This document shows, piece by piece, positions 47,531 through 59,110 of a stretch of 64,000 nucleotides of DNA (position 1 is the first letter of the stretch; every line of letters begins with the position of its first letter). A program made the translations under genes and the position numbers. The stretch lies in the NCBI GenBank assembly GCA_003586115.2, contig QVOM02000042.1:73178113-73242112 (forward strand), written 5' to 3'. Under the pieces are notes generated by a model. It saw only the letters and a list, made by a program, of their open reading frames with translations. It was not told where the DNA came from and searched no databases. This stretch comes from Salvator merianae. Lineage: Eukaryota > Chordata > Lepidosauria > Squamata > Teiidae.

Positions 47531-48025
47531 AGGGAGTGTACCGTTTGTGTGTGTGTTTCACAGATCACTACAAATGTGTAGACTGATGATGTCCAGAAAA
47601 AGACTTTATGGCCTCTTATGAATTAGCGATGAGTGCAGTTAGGATCTTAGAAATTTCACGTTAGTCCTAAAACTAATGAAACTGCAACAATATGCATGAA
47701 AAAAGGATACAACTGTCAAATTTAATGTCCTATAAGTTTCTCATATTACCAACCTAAAGTTCAGTATACCTTATTTTGAAATCATCTTCTGTTTTTTGCA
47801 CAAATTTGGCTCCTATACGTATTTTTGTAAGCACTATGTAAATTATTGTATTTTGCAGAATATTTGCAAGCCCCTGCTTTACAATAAGAAACATCTTATG
47901 CACTTGGATTTTTTCTAGAATATGTATAACTGTGCTCTTCTACACACTTTTAATTTTTGCTTTGAATTTCACTGAATGCTATTTGGCTCCTTCTTTTTGG
48001 GAAAAAAAACTATCTGGCTTTACAG

Positions 48026-48067
48026 GGCCCTCAACAAGATGTAGTTCAACAACCACAGCAACAGTCT
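48026..48067 (+). CDS. AMBN: AMBN coding exon 7
   Basis: Fourteen codons, GPQQDVVQQPQQQS, after ggctttacag and before gtaagt. Gln-rich and phase 0. It has the same length as the preceding exon, suggesting the short-exon duplications known in mammalian AMBN. Confidence 0.8.
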
Positions 48068-48306
48068 GTAAGTTGGTTCTCAAATATATTCTTATTTCTA
48101 ACACAGTGATTCTTAAAGCTGAATTTTCTGAATATGCAGGTTCCGGGGTACACAGCAGAAGTCATAATTCAAGTCATAATTCAAAGATCCTACAGGGTGA
48201 TCTTCTTCAGATGAAAAGTGTTTATTCATAAATTTTCCTTTTCCTCCAGGCAATGATGGATGTCTAGAAACTCCAACTATCTCACAGCTTCAGTTCATGC
48301 AGACTT

Positions 48307-48852
48307 GGGCCATTTCTGCACTTACGGCGGTTGGAATGTTCCAGCCTGGACAGCTCCTACAGGAACCATTTCCTGCTGGAGCAGTCCCACATTCCCAGAA
48401 ATATGGCTGTCCACACTTGGACAGCATGTTCCAGGACAGGTCTGATGTCATGTACCACCCAAAGCCTTTCACCACCTGCTACCTCACATTGCCTCTCTGC
48501 ACCACCCTGCACCACTACCCCAGGCACCCTATAATGCCACCAACACCCCAGCTGCCCTATCACCTCTATCACCCGCCACTGCCCACAGACTCTCCACACA
48601 TCACTGCACCACTCCAAAGCTCACTCAAGTTTACTCACAAGGAGGCAGTGGTGAACTTGTTAAAACAGGTCTACAGCTGTCCCAGTCTAGGCATCCATTT
48701 TTGGTCTCCTAGACTAGCCTATGCTACGTTCAATATGAACACAGCATGCTAGCAGGGGACAGGTCCTCTGTAGACTGCAGAGGAGTATGAAACAGAAAGA
48801 CCTAGAAGAGGGCTTGCCACAGTGTTTTACCAATCTAATGTGGAAATGGCCT
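48307..48852. mobile_element. non-autonomous TIR element
   Basis: Left GGGCCATTTCTGCACTTACG and right (reverse) AGGCCATTTCCACATTAG. The Pro/His-rich open frame 48297-48752 lies inside it and is not a gene. Target duplication is ambiguous. Confidence 0.62.
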
Positions 48853-49213
48853 TAAAAAAACACCATGCTCTAAGATAATATTGTTAAGGTTTTTGACTTT
48901 TTGGTGGTCCAAACACAATTTAAAAACTTCAAAGGGATGCTTTCAAAAGGAGCCATGCCTTATCCCTCCTACTTTTGGTATCCCAATTCTTATTTTGCCT
49001 TTGGTTGTGCCCACAAATTCTAAGAGCAACTAACATATGTTCATATAACTAGCAATGACCTTCCCAAAATTTATTTTCATACTAAAATTATATATATATA
49101 ATTTACACATTTAGTTAATCATATCTCTGCTCATATAATACTGTAAGACTTGTAAACAAGTAGGTATCTAGTTAAGATGCATTTGTTATGGCAGCTGGAG
49201 AAATTGAAGTAGC

Positions 49214-49239
49214 TGTGTGTGTGTGTGTGTGTGTGTGTG
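49214..49239. repeat. (TG)13 microsatellite
   Basis: Thirteen uninterrupted TG units in an AMBN intron. Confidence 0.97.
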
Positions 49240-49510
49240 CTGGCCATTCTGGATGGGCTAATGGGAATCAACAGCATTTGGATGTCACAGGTTGCTCCTT
49301 CCTTTCTTGGGACATCTCAGTATCTTCTCAGCTGCTACTGAGAACAAAGCTTCTGTTCCTTTCTTTCCCAGAGGCTCTTAACATGCAACCAGGTCTCAGT
49401 CAAATTAGCCACTGAACTGAACTTTCCATTGTAAAATAAGACTTAGAAAAGTGAATGTTCTTTAAAACAAACAAAACCTCTGTGTTAATTATATCTTTCC
49501 TTTTGTTTAG

Positions 49511-49555
49511 ATTAATCCCAGTTTGTATTACATGTCTTATGTAGCAAACCAAGGA
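49511..49555 (+). CDS. AMBN: AMBN coding exon 8
   Basis: Fifteen codons, INPSLYYMSYVANQG, after ttttgtttag and before gtaagt. It matches mammalian SPLYPGMLYVPFGANQ in pattern (LY..M.Y...ANQ). Confidence 0.88.
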
Positions 49556-50082
49556 GTAAGTATCTTAAATTCATTTTCAAATCGTGACATCCTTATCATG
49601 ATTGTGCTGGGTTCTTTTGCTCTGCTCCCAGTCAATGATCTATAGGGATCTAAATCCCAATTTTTAACCACTGTAATGCCCTGACTCATTTATTTAATAC
49701 AATATTTTTCAAATATTTAAATGTAGCAAACAGTAGCCAAGAAACAACCTTTCTAACTATTGCATGAAAAAAGCAATACAGTAAGTTTTAATAGAATGAC
49801 TTGATTGTCAGACATACAAAATTAATGGCAATTGTCATTAGTCTTTCAGTGGGATTCAGTTGTTAATGATAAAATGAATGTTTCAAAGGGAAGGTAAGCA
49901 AGTAGATGGTAACATGTACTTTTAAGCAAACTACAGAGGGATGTTTAGCCATTTATATTGAAATGTGCATAGATTGCAGGTGATAACACAAAGGATTCTT
50001 CCTCACTTTGCCGCTGTAATTACATGTCTGTTGCCCTGCAATTGTGTATTCCTGATATGCAACTTGCTTATATGCTCCTTAG
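49556..50082 (+). other. AMBN: AMBN intron after coding exon 8
   Basis: The shortest intron (527 bp). No repeat recognised. Confidence 0.75.
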
Positions 50083-50127
50083 GCTGCTCCTGCCAGATTA
50101 GGAATAGTAAGCTCAGAAGAAATGCAG
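50083..50127 (+). CDS. AMBN: AMBN coding exon 9 (SSEE exon)
   Basis: Fifteen codons, AAPARLGIVSSEEMQ, after gctccttag and before gtaggt. Nearly identical to mammalian APARLGIMSSEE. The serines before acidic residues are likely phosphorylation sites. Confidence 0.95.
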
Positions 50128-50640
50128 GTAGGTCATGAATGTACCATGAAAGAGCAAGCATATTTTCTTTCCAGAGAGATCTTACTCTCTAAAATAAACA
50201 CTGATAAGTTAACTGTTATAGCAGCTGCTGTCCAAACAACCCAAGGAATTATAAAGAAGGAGTCAAAGGCTGTTTTAAAAAAAGACCTCAGCTACCTTGT
50301 TAAAACTGATATCCATTTTCTACAAGGAAGATCATTCCAGTCAACCTAGTGTAATGCTGATGAAAGGATCAAAATGTCAGTGGATCTCCATATTTTTACT
50401 ACTCAGTTAGATTATCTTTGCAAAGATTTTGTCAGACACAACAGAATATTGCTAAATGAGAAATACCTGCACAATGTAATGAGGGTGGTGGTTAACCATC
50501 TATCTTTTTTAAAAGAACTGTGTCATCTTCCTAATAAGAAACTTTCAGTAACAGGCAGCTTGAGGTTGCTCCTCCAGCTCAAAAATGAGTGAAATAAATC
50601 TGCACCATGGGCCAGTGCTTCCCAGCACAAAATCCACTCT

Positions 50641-51063
50641 AGAACTTTCTGCACTGCCTTGCCATGATCTGAACCAGTAAGTCTGGACCAGTGAGGGACA
50701 CTAGTTTGAACCACAGCACAACATGGTTTGGATCAGCCTCCATGCCAGTCCTGAAGCTCATGGAAGCTTCAGGGCCAGCCTCCAAGGGCTTCAAAGGACT
50801 TAGAATAAAAGTTCACAGCTTCGGAGCCCCTGGAGAACCCATTTCAGCCATGTGCTTTGGTGTGCCACTGAAATGGGTCATCTGGTAGTCCAGAACACAG
50901 AGACTAGGCCAAGCCAGTAAGCCAGTAGACCAAGATCTACTGGTGAGCCAGATCAAGGGCCTCTTGATCTGGTTCATGCTCCATTCTGCACAGATGGAAT
51001 GCATGGAATAGGGACCCTTAGTACACTTGCTTGTAAGAAATACCAGCAAGTGCTGGAAGGCCC
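50641..51063. mobile_element. non-autonomous TIR element (fourth family), TSD TCT
   Basis: Left AGAACTTTCTGCACTGCC and right (reverse) GGGCCTTCCAGCACTTGC, with TCT at 50638-50640 and 51064-51066. Its interior matches 30314 and 47110. Confidence 0.75.
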
Positions 51064-51277
51064 TCTGATGAGTCAGATGCAGACTGCCAACTGACAAATG
51101 TAAGATTATAGTCACTTGGAACCTCAATGAAAGTGCCAAAGAGCAGTTCATGCTGTCTGGAAATAGCACCCCAGGACCACATCGCCACCTATTCCTCTAA
51201 TCCCCATCCAGATGATGCCTTCATCCTCCCTCTTTGGTCCATTCTCTTCTAAGAACCTTCAGCTAGGTTTATTTGTT

Positions 51278-51350
51278 TATTTATGTCAGTTTATTGATAT
51301 CCCACCCTTTATTGAGAGTCCTCAAGTTGCACTAAGATGATTCTCTGGCT
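51278..51350 (-). mobile_element. CR1/L2-type 3' tail fragment
   Basis: On the minus strand it reads caataaagggtgggatatca with a TAAA-rich tail, the usual CR1/L2-type terminus. Confidence 0.45.
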
Positions 51351-52050
51351 GCCTGTACTGTATCACCCCCATTCAGATGTTAGAAAATAATTCAGACATA
51401 GTAGAAGGTTTCTGCTATTTTATCTATTTAGGCTGCCATTTAGTTCCATAGAGGAACAGATTTTGTTCTTTTTGGGTGCTGATGATTCACCATGCAGGAA
51501 GTTAGAATTAAGACTCAGTTTCTAGCAGTAGCAGCTGGCACCTAGTGTTCACAGGGCATTGAGCACTGCTGCATTAAGTTTTATGATGAGGCGATGAAAA
51601 AATACTGATAAATCCATTCTGCAAATTCAAATGTGTATGTAGAATTTTCTGTATTAATAGAACTATTAATTTAATATTCTACAGAATTAAACAGTCCTTG
51701 TAGAAAACATTCCATGGTGTTCTGAAGATCCAAACAGTAGTAAAAACTAGGGAGGTACCAAATGTTCTTGAATGTTTTTTAACACATTCAGGATGGCCAC
51801 GGGGACCAAATTTGCTCAACCCTAGGAGAAATGTTAGGACTCTCTTTCACTCCCCTTCATCCTGTGCAGCTCCTCCTGGTCTCCGCAGAGTCTGGGGGGA
51901 TGAGACCTCTTGTCATGTCATGCCAAATGGATGATACCATAGAATGACAGCATATGAGTCCCAAGTCTCCCTGGACTTCCCTCTGCCCCTGCCAGGTCTC
52001 ATTTTTATCTTGTAGAGATCTGGCATGAACTCAGGGGAAGAACTGACACA

Positions 52051-52423
52051 TAGAGATGTGCTGGACTGGTTCAAGTGGTTCGCAGTTCACGGTGAACCAG
52101 ATAGTTCGCAAACGTTCACATCAAACTGAGAATTTACTTGTTTGAATATCCAAAAATTCAATCAAACCATTTCTCACTTACAAGTGCAAGCTGTTTAATC
52201 AAACAGCTGTGTTTTTGCCCTGGAAAAGGACTTTTTTCATGGGGAAAAAAAGGTATTTCTTGATTTAGAACCAGTTCAAAACCGAACATGAACAACCATT
52301 TGTTTAACTGAATAGCTTTCCAATGGGTGTTCTATTCAGTGGTGAATCAAACACACAATTTTAGTTCATGTGTTTGGTTTGATGGTAAACTAAACACATG
52401 ATTTTAGCTTGTGCACATCTCTA
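52051..52423. mobile_element. hAT-like element, imperfect 8-bp TSD
   Basis: Ends TAGAGATGTGCTG and (reverse) TAGAGATGTGCAC. Flanks CTGACACA (52043-52050) and CTGGCAGA (52424-52431) agree at six of eight bases. Internal aaaca/tgttt repeats fold back. Non-coding. Confidence 0.75.
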
Positions 52424-53765
52424 CTGGCAGACCTAAAATTATGTGTCATTGCATGGCAACTCTAGGCTTTGAGAAGACCAGGAGGTGCAATACAGGAGCA
52501 AAGTGAACTGTGGTACACGTTGACCTTGCTCCTCGGGTTATGTGTGCTAGGTTGTTCCACCTACCAAACTTAGCCCAATGTTTTGCACAACCCCCATAGG
52601 AACTTCTAAATTCCTCTTTGACTCTTATGACCTTAACTCTCCCCTTGAAATTAATGGGTCTGAAAATGCTCACCTTTGAAAAAGCAGGTTTCATAAAATT
52701 TACTGAGCACCCAAAACCTATATATCCCAGTGGAGGATTGATAGTTTCGAACAATTTGGTAAAAACTTTGAAAAGAACATTTTTCCCTGTATTTCTTATG
52801 AATGTCTATATTCTAATGTAGAAGAACTATGGACTCTTAAAAGGGTGATACTTGCTGCTTTTATTGTCAAACAGAACTTTTGCAGTTAAAACCATTGTTA
52901 AACATGAAAGGAATTGGGTGGTTATTCTCTGCTATTTCTTTCTAAAGGAAATGACTCTTTTCAAGTTTGTGAAATAAAGCTTTCTTTTATGCAGTTCATC
53001 GTCTTCATAACTCCTTTTCATGAAAATCAGAATGAATCTGCTTTGTTATTAATCTAACACAAAATGAAAAAAGTCGTATCTACTATTGTACTGTTTCATA
53101 CTATTTGCATTGTATGAAACATGAATCTGTCAGATACATTTTTAAATTTTCCTTTCACATTCTGTAACTTCTCAAACAAACTTATCCATATCCAGCTATC
53201 ACAATATCAACATCAGAGTTCCATTAACAACAAACAATAGCATGATCCACATAGGCAGCACAATGTGTGTGTAGTGGACCGTTTCTGGTTGGAGTGCTTG
53301 GCTTGGGCCCAAGAGCAGGTGGGAGGGCCATTTACATAGGTCATATGTCCTGTCGTGTGCAAATTTGAAGTCAGGTAATGAAATAGTTCCTTGGCATCAA
53401 TGTTTCCATCTGGACATGTCATGTGAAGCATAAGAATTAGCCTAGGAAGTAGGCCATTTTCAGTACTTTGCATCATGGGCCTGGGCTGGTAGGTTGTTCT
53501 AGCAGCTGCTGAGTAGTCCTTGGAGTGAAACAAGCACACTCTGCCTTAAACAAAAAGGTTTTACCGCTCTGCAGAAGAAGTACTGCTGGGGCAAGATTTC
53601 ATTCTCAGGAGTGGCCCAGGTGCTAGTGACATACAGACACCCATGTGACATTGAACTCCCAATGTGTGGTGGTGTGTGGTCACCATGCTCCAGACCATCT
53701 TTTGGCAAACCCATATGAGCTATGTGGTTCATGACAATGATATGGACCAGGAGCAAAGAAACATA

Positions 53766-53945
53766 GGCCCTTTCTGCACTTGACCTTATTCCAGATTATA
53801 TCTCAGAATAGGGATCTGCCATTGGCATACTACTATGAACTATGGCAAGCCCCAGGTGGGGCCTGCCATAATCAGCACTAGTGTGTGGATAGCAGGTCCC
53901 TATTCTGGGATATAGTCCAGAATAAAGCCAAGTGCAGAAAGGGCC
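53766..53945. mobile_element. 180-bp palindromic TIR element, TSD ATA
   Basis: Ends GGCCCTTTCTGCACTTGACC and (reverse) GGCCCTTTCTGCACTTGGC, with ATA at 53763-53765 and 53946-53948. Same length and layout as 18732 and 59111. Confidence 0.85.
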
Positions 53946-54050
53946 ATAGACTCCATTAATGTCTAGATTAAGACATTTTGGTCTTTCCCTACATGAGTAG
54001 GACTAAGAAATGCCCTCCAGTTAAGGGATGTAGCCAAACTAGGGATCTTT

Positions 54051-54461
54051 GTACCTGTTTGTGCTTTAGTGCTAGTGAGCATGGTGATGCTCACTACCAT
54101 GTTGTTCAGAGACCTGAGTGACCAGGAGCAGCTGAAGATGTTCCCAATTGCTACTAACTGTGGACAACAAAATTGTTGTCTACAACTGGACTGGGAACAG
54201 TTGGACTGCTCCCAGTATGCAGTGTTTACGCCTTCTCCCAGCTGCAAACACTGCAGGCCATGGCATGTCTGTGGCTAAGCAGTCATACATCATGTTCCCA
54301 GTTGCCATGGCAGCAGCTGGTCATTTCCACAGCTACTGTCATGGTGGGTGGAAGCCAAGTGCTGGAAGCCCATTTCTGGGCTGTTTCTTCTCTCATAGTG
54401 TGGGTGGCCACTGCACTATGGGGAATGCTCTATCTTAGAAGTAGAAACTGCAAAAAGGCCC
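54051..54461. mobile_element. non-autonomous TIR element, TSD TTT
   Basis: Left GTACCTGTTTGTGC and right (reverse) GGGCCTTTTTGCAG, with TTT at 54048-54050 and 54462-54464. The interior (ctactaactgtggacaacaa, gactgggaacagttgg) is shared with 1998, 42152 and 56231. Confidence 0.7.
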
Positions 54462-54973
54462 TTTGTTTCAGTCAAGCAAACCTTAGTTTCAATCTTAATT
54501 TCAAAAAATGGCTGGTTAGAATAAAACTAAAGTAGGGTATGTGGGTTATTATTCCCATACACTTAGAGGGAAGAGGGAAGAGGGAAGTGGACATTATTAG
54601 TCATTCCATGGTAAACTATTAGTTATATTGTACTGTGATAGAAGATTGCTGTGAAAGTAGTGTCATCAGAACGTGGGTAAGTTGTACTGTATATTTTTGG
54701 AAGGGATGTGATGAAAGAAATGGTTCCTGTTGCAGCTGCATGTATGGCTGATTGCCCATGAAGACCACAGTATTGATGTGAAGTTGTATCATTAGTATAA
54801 ATGTTACCTCTGTCTTGACTGGAAATTATGTCGCTATGATCTAAAAAACCCTGGAGATACATGATTGAGAGGATTCAACAAGTGAAGACCTAGAAGGCTA
54901 AAAAGTAACAATGGGGTTAAAGTGAATGTAAACTGTAGTCAGGGTAACTAACATGCTGTAATCTTTTATTCAG

Positions 54974-55435
54974 GGTGGTGGATTTGGTGCAACTGCCTAT
55001 CGAGCAATGAGCCCCGATCTCTTTGCAATGAATGCTGGATTTGGAAACATGAAGCCGCCACTAGGCCAACCAGGTGATTACACTGTTGAAGATGATCAGC
55101 TTGGAATAACAGAGCAGCCTGATGTTCAAGGAGGAGCTAACATGGGACCTAATCCTTCACAAAAGGGGAATAATATAAACCCCATGGGTGGAAACCAAGG
55201 TGCCTTGCCAAATGCCATGAGCATTCTGCAGAACTCTCTGGCCCAGAGCAAGGGGTTATTAGGCGCACCCCAAGCTACTGCAACTCCTCTAGCAACACAA
55301 GGGCTCCCTGACAGCTTTCTCCCTTTTGGTGCTGACACTACAGATCCTACCATGCTCCCTGACACAGTGACCACAACTAATGTGGTTGACTACCCACAGG
55401 TAGGTCAGGATGCATGGCATTTCCAAGAGCCCTGA
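54974..55435 (+). CDS. AMBN: AMBN coding exon 10 (C-terminal)
   Basis: After the acceptor cttttattcag it reads 153 codons from GGGFGATAYRAMSPDLF to DAWHFQEP and TGA at 55433-55435. The start resembles mammalian AGGREDPMAYGAMFPGFGGM, and DAWHFQEP is the conserved ameloblastin C-terminus. The middle is acidic (YTVEDDQLGITEQPD), then Asn/Gly/Pro/Thr-rich. It is one large exon, whereas mammals use more than one acidic segment. The internal cccacaggtaggt looks like a donor, but reading through is required to reach the conserved end. Confidence 0.95.
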   Translation, partial: GGGFGATAYRAMSPDLFAMNAGFGNMKPPLGQPGDYTVEDDQLGITEQPDVQGGANMGPNPSQKGNNINPMGGNQGALPNAMSILQNSLAQSKGLLGAPQATATPLATQGLPDSFLPFGADTTDPTMLPDTVTTTNVVDYPQVGQDAWHFQEP

Positions 55436-55920
55436 GTGCAACTGGTGTACTTTTCAGGCATTTCCTGTGCTGCATAATGCATTGGCTTGGGAGGACTATT
55501 AATCTTCTATCCATCAAGCACCAAAGCATTAAATGTGCTAATCAACTACTCAGCTTGTGGCAATGACAGCATTACCTTTGTTTTGTGTATTACGCTTCAT
55601 ATCAGGAAAAGCGGTGGAGGTACCAGATGATTAATAGCTAAAAGTAAAATCTGGTTCTACTGGTGATGGCTGAGGTTCTCTTTTTCCCTGTTTATGCCAC
55701 TTTAGCTTCCATTTGTTTAGATCTCTGCCAGCCTGATGTTTTAAATAATGCCTATTATTTATGAAACCTTTGGTGTTAGCAAACAGAACCACGGAAGTTG
55801 CATTATTCTGATGTTTATGATCAGTATTGCTGAGTCTGATTAGATATTGCATTGATTTAGATGGCTCATGGTGTTTCAGTTTCAGCATGTAATAAACCCT
55901 TGTTAAACGGTATTACTGTT
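55436..55920 (+). other. AMBN: AMBN 3' untranslated region
   Basis: AT-rich sequence after the stop codon up to the AATAAA at 55891. No repeat recognised. Confidence 0.65.
55891..55896 (+). promoter_or_regulatory. AMBN: candidate AMBN polyadenylation signal
   Basis: AATAAA about 455 bp past the stop codon. A second AATAAA lies at 56077-56082. Which one is used is unknown. Confidence 0.55.
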
Positions 55921-56230
55921 CCCTTTGGTTTGACTTTTAATAAGTTTTGATTAAATGAGACGGATACAAAAGCTGTGTTTTACTCACAGTTTTAGCATCC
56001 TTCCTTCTTAGACAGTTTCCTTTGGTTACCTACTACATATATCACACAGAATCTTCTGAAAACATTATGTCAAAAAAATAAAGAAATGCACCCATTTGTT
56101 CTCTGAAATGGGTCTGCAGTTAATTTTCCTGAAAGCTGTTTCCAGATTGAAGGGCTGCTCCGCCAAGGCCAATGTCTGTTTCCTACTCCACAGTGTGAGC
56201 TGCTGGAGAAATCAAACTGCCACTTTATCT

Positions 56231-56586
56231 GAGCCTTTCCACACTGATCAGCCTATAACAAAACCATTCTAGACTGGGAAAAACCCCGCAGTATGGTGGC
56301 CATTCAGACTGCGAGAGCTAGAATAGCCTCATACTAGGCCACCAGCACTCTCAGTGTGAATGGCCCATCCAGGGCAGACCTGATCACCTTGACAGAGGTT
56401 GTGGCAACATCTGGCCATTGCCATGGTGATCAGGACATGGTGTGCAACTGAACAGGCGCAGCCGTAGCCACAGCATTTTAGCTGTCCACAGCTAGTAGAG
56501 TCCAGGAGTGGCTGTAGACACTCACAGATACTGCAGCGGCAGAGACATGCAGACACACTGACTAAGGGTCAAGTGCAAACAGGTTC
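56231..56586. mobile_element. non-autonomous TIR element, TSD TCT
   Basis: Left GAGCCTTTCCACACTGATC and right (reverse) GAACCTGTTTGCACTTGAC, with TCT at 56228-56230 and 56587-56589. The interior resembles 1998 in orientation and order. Confidence 0.75.
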
Positions 56587-56689
56587 TCTGTTTTCTTCAT
56601 GAAGATTTGGTGTGTAGCTGAGAAGGTTATATTTAGCTAAAAGGCTACTGGCTGCTGATTCCTTGGCCAGGTTTACACTTACCAGACCA

Positions 56690-57095
56690 GGGCCCTGTTC
56701 TCACTTGAGTGCTAGTGAGTGCCTGGATGCTCACTAGCACAGTGCATCCACATTTTGTGGAGGCTCAAGTGTTTGGGAGTGTCTGCAGATGCCCCTGAAG
56801 GCTACTAGCTGTGGAAAACTAAATCACTGTCCACAGCTTGACTGGGAATCTGCAGCATTTGCACCCTCTTTCAGGTGTGAACACTGTTAGTGGGCGTGGC
56901 AGCACAACTGTGCGGTTGCACACTGCATTCCAATCACCATGACAACGGCTGGATGTTGCCGCAGCCACTGTCATGGCAGTCAGGCCCGCCATCAGCACTT
57001 TGACTGCTCATGGCCCAGTGCAGAGTTGTTCTAGCCCTCTAAGTGCAGATGGCCACCGCACCACTGGGTCTTTTCCAGCCTAGAATGGTATTGTT
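56690..57095. mobile_element. TIR element lacking its right end
   Basis: Begins GGGCCCTGTTCTCACTTGAG. It shares ctactagctgtgga and ttttccagcctagaatggta with 42152 but lacks the terminal GCAAACAGG part. A short stub ggtttacacttaccagacc precedes it, suggesting nesting. Confidence 0.6.
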
Positions 57096-57099
57096 ATTT

Positions 57100-59107
57100 C
57101 AGGAAAGAGGGAAGGGGAAAGGATGCCAATTCTCTTCCCCCTTTTCAGAATGATTCTCTACATCATTACCACCTCACAAAAGACAGGGAAAAAATTTGAG
57201 GCCAAACTAAAGTGCTTGAACCAACTAGCACAAAATACATTGAACAGAAATTCATACATCTTTGGATGGTTGTGATGCATTAAATCCTGAAATACATATG
57301 GTGCATACTATAGTAGAAAGACATTAAAATATATCTACCAATTCAAACATTCAACAGCACAAACTTATGCTGTGCAAGGAAATATATACAGTTTTGAGAA
57401 AAAAAGTGTATTAATGAAACAGGATAATGAATTTCACCAGAAAAAATGGAAAACCTGGACCAGCAGAGTCATGCACTCCTATGTGCTGCAGCTTCACACT
57501 TGTGAGTTCCTATTAGACTCCACTTTATTTTCCTGTAAAGCACAAAGGAAAAGGATTTAAATGGGTGGGATTTGGTAGCTCTCCTTATGCTGTGAACTGC
57601 AGTCAGAGGAGATGGGCAATCTTCAAGGCCTTAAAATATCAGCTCATTCTGTAAGCCCCAGCAGAATTCAGAGTACAGGAGGACATGAGTGATACTTTTG
57701 ACTTTTCCAATGCCCCAGGGGCAATGACAATGGGACTAGGAGATATGGGGTTATTTGTCTTCCGGAAGAGATGGAAGTAAGGCATCAAAATGTGCTCTGG
57801 AAAAAGCCCTGCTGAACCTCATTGAAATTCATTGCCCATTCACTGGGATATGACTGTTATACCTCGAACATTTTTTTTTTTGGGGGGGGGGGCAGTAAGA
57901 ATACAAGAGATGGTTAAGAATTAGATGTTTATTCATGATGCAGAAAATTAGCTACCTGATGAGAGTCAGCCTGCAGAGCCCTATACGTCATTACCTAGGT
58001 TAACGTTTATCAATCTGATGGCTTATACTACAATTTTCATCAACTCTAGCCATTCTGTAGGTTAAAAAATACTTGATCTGCCTGTTGTACCAACCTTGAC
58101 AAATTACTAATTCCACACAATCCGACTTATTCAAGGTTCAGACAGAGAAAGTATGTAAGGCTGAAAGCACACAACCGCCCCAACACACAGAGAGATATCA
58201 TGAGGCTGGATCTGGGACATATTATGGCCCAGCCAACTTGAGAGGTTGTTCACATGGCTGCTTTCCCAGCTGACTCAGAGGATGCCAGCACCTCTGCATG
58301 GAGGCCAATTTTTTCAACTTCCACAGCAGCTGGCCACACTCTGCATGCATAGCAGCCTGCATAGCAGCAATCTGAATCACAGGGAGAGGGCAACTTCAGA
58401 CTGGGAAAATTCCATTTTGAAGTCAATGTGCTCTGTCCCATCTTTGGGCATCTTCAAATAACCCTAGAGTGAGGAACCTGGGAGCTTCTCTTTATCAGCC
58501 TATAAATGTTCTTCATGGACATCTGAACATGACCTAAGAGATGTATTGTACATTCTTACCATTCTTAAGCCTTAGCCTTTAGGCTGTCCCTTCCCAAACT
58601 TGCTTATCTCTGGAGCTAAGCAAAACTGGGATAGGGAGATCACCTAAAGTGCTGCTGGCTAGGCCAGGAACTTGAAAAATATCCTGGGAAAATGCGGCAA
58701 TGAGCTACTTTTGGATTCTTGTCAAGAAGACTGCAATGGATTTGTCAAGGCAGTCTGTGAGGGTAAAGCTGAGTCAGCAGCATCCTTACTCCTTGAAATG
58801 TTTTGTGGAGAACCTTCCTGACATCATGGCCCTTTAATTTGATGAATATGTAACAGCACAAACTGTAAAAGTGTATATTAGAACATCCCAGCAGTAATTT
58901 TTGTGTGACAAGAAGTGGGAAGAAAAATGAGTACCCAATACTGAAGAAGAAATACCAAATTAAATCCTGCATCTATACTTTAATTTGATGTCATTCACAA
59001 GTGCAGCTATCAAGATGCCATTATTAGACACAGATTTCTTTCTGATGTTCATCAACTCAGTTCCAGTGTAAGGCAAAATACTTCTCCCCCTCCCAAGTTC
59101 ACTCCAC
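57100..59107. other. intergenic; one possible 5S-like SINE
   Basis: A T/G homopolymer block lies near 57870. Apart from the SINE-like stretch at 58585-58780, nothing was recognised. No ENAM exon was seen. Confidence 0.4.
58585..58780 (+). mobile_element. possible 5S rRNA-derived SINE
   Basis: The head, tctctggagctaagcaaaac followed by gggagatcac and gtgctgctgg, resembles the internal promoter region of 5S rRNA (GGAAGCTAAGC...GGGAGACC...GGTGCTGTAG). The body (gcggcaatgagctactttt, agaagactgcaatggatt) recalls the tail of the tRNA SINE at 17517. It is diverged. Confidence 0.5.
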
Positions 59108-59110
59108 TAT

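Larger units (their letters stand above)
46515..48025 (+). other. AMBN: AMBN intron after coding exon 6
   Basis: Holds two TIR elements (46638-47053 and about 47110-47530), the first only 123 bp from the exon. Confidence 0.7.
48068..49510 (+). other. AMBN: AMBN intron after coding exon 7
   Basis: Contains a TIR element (48307-48852) and a TG microsatellite (49214-49239). Confidence 0.7.
50128..54973 (+). other. AMBN: AMBN intron after coding exon 9
   Basis: A 4.8-kb intron holding TIR elements (50641, 53766, 54051), a hAT-like element (52051) and a minus-strand LINE/SINE tail (51278). Confidence 0.7.
33676..55435 (+). other. AMBN: ameloblastin gene, complete coding span
   Basis: Ameloblastin is a secreted, Pro/Gln-rich enamel matrix protein of the SCPP family. 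It self-assembles in forming enamel and supports ameloblast adhesion. Ten coding exons joined by GT-AG introns give 1116 nt and 371 residues, shorter than the human protein of about 447. Every junction is phase 0, a hallmark of SCPP genes. The reading frame is intact, with a signal peptide, an SxE-type phosphorylation site (SFE) at the end of the second coding exon, a conserved Tyr/Pro-rich block, four short exons of 14-15 codons, SSEE, and a long last exon ending DAWHFQEP. Its place downstream of AMTN on the same strand matches tetrapod synteny. Introns hold many transposons, none breaking an exon. A non-coding exon 1 was not found. Confidence 0.93.

Noticed and set aside
48297..48752. 151-residue Pro/His-rich frame that could look like an extra AMBN exon
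   Set aside because: It lies inside a TIR element (48307-48852), shares no AMBN motif and would break the phase-0 exon chain.
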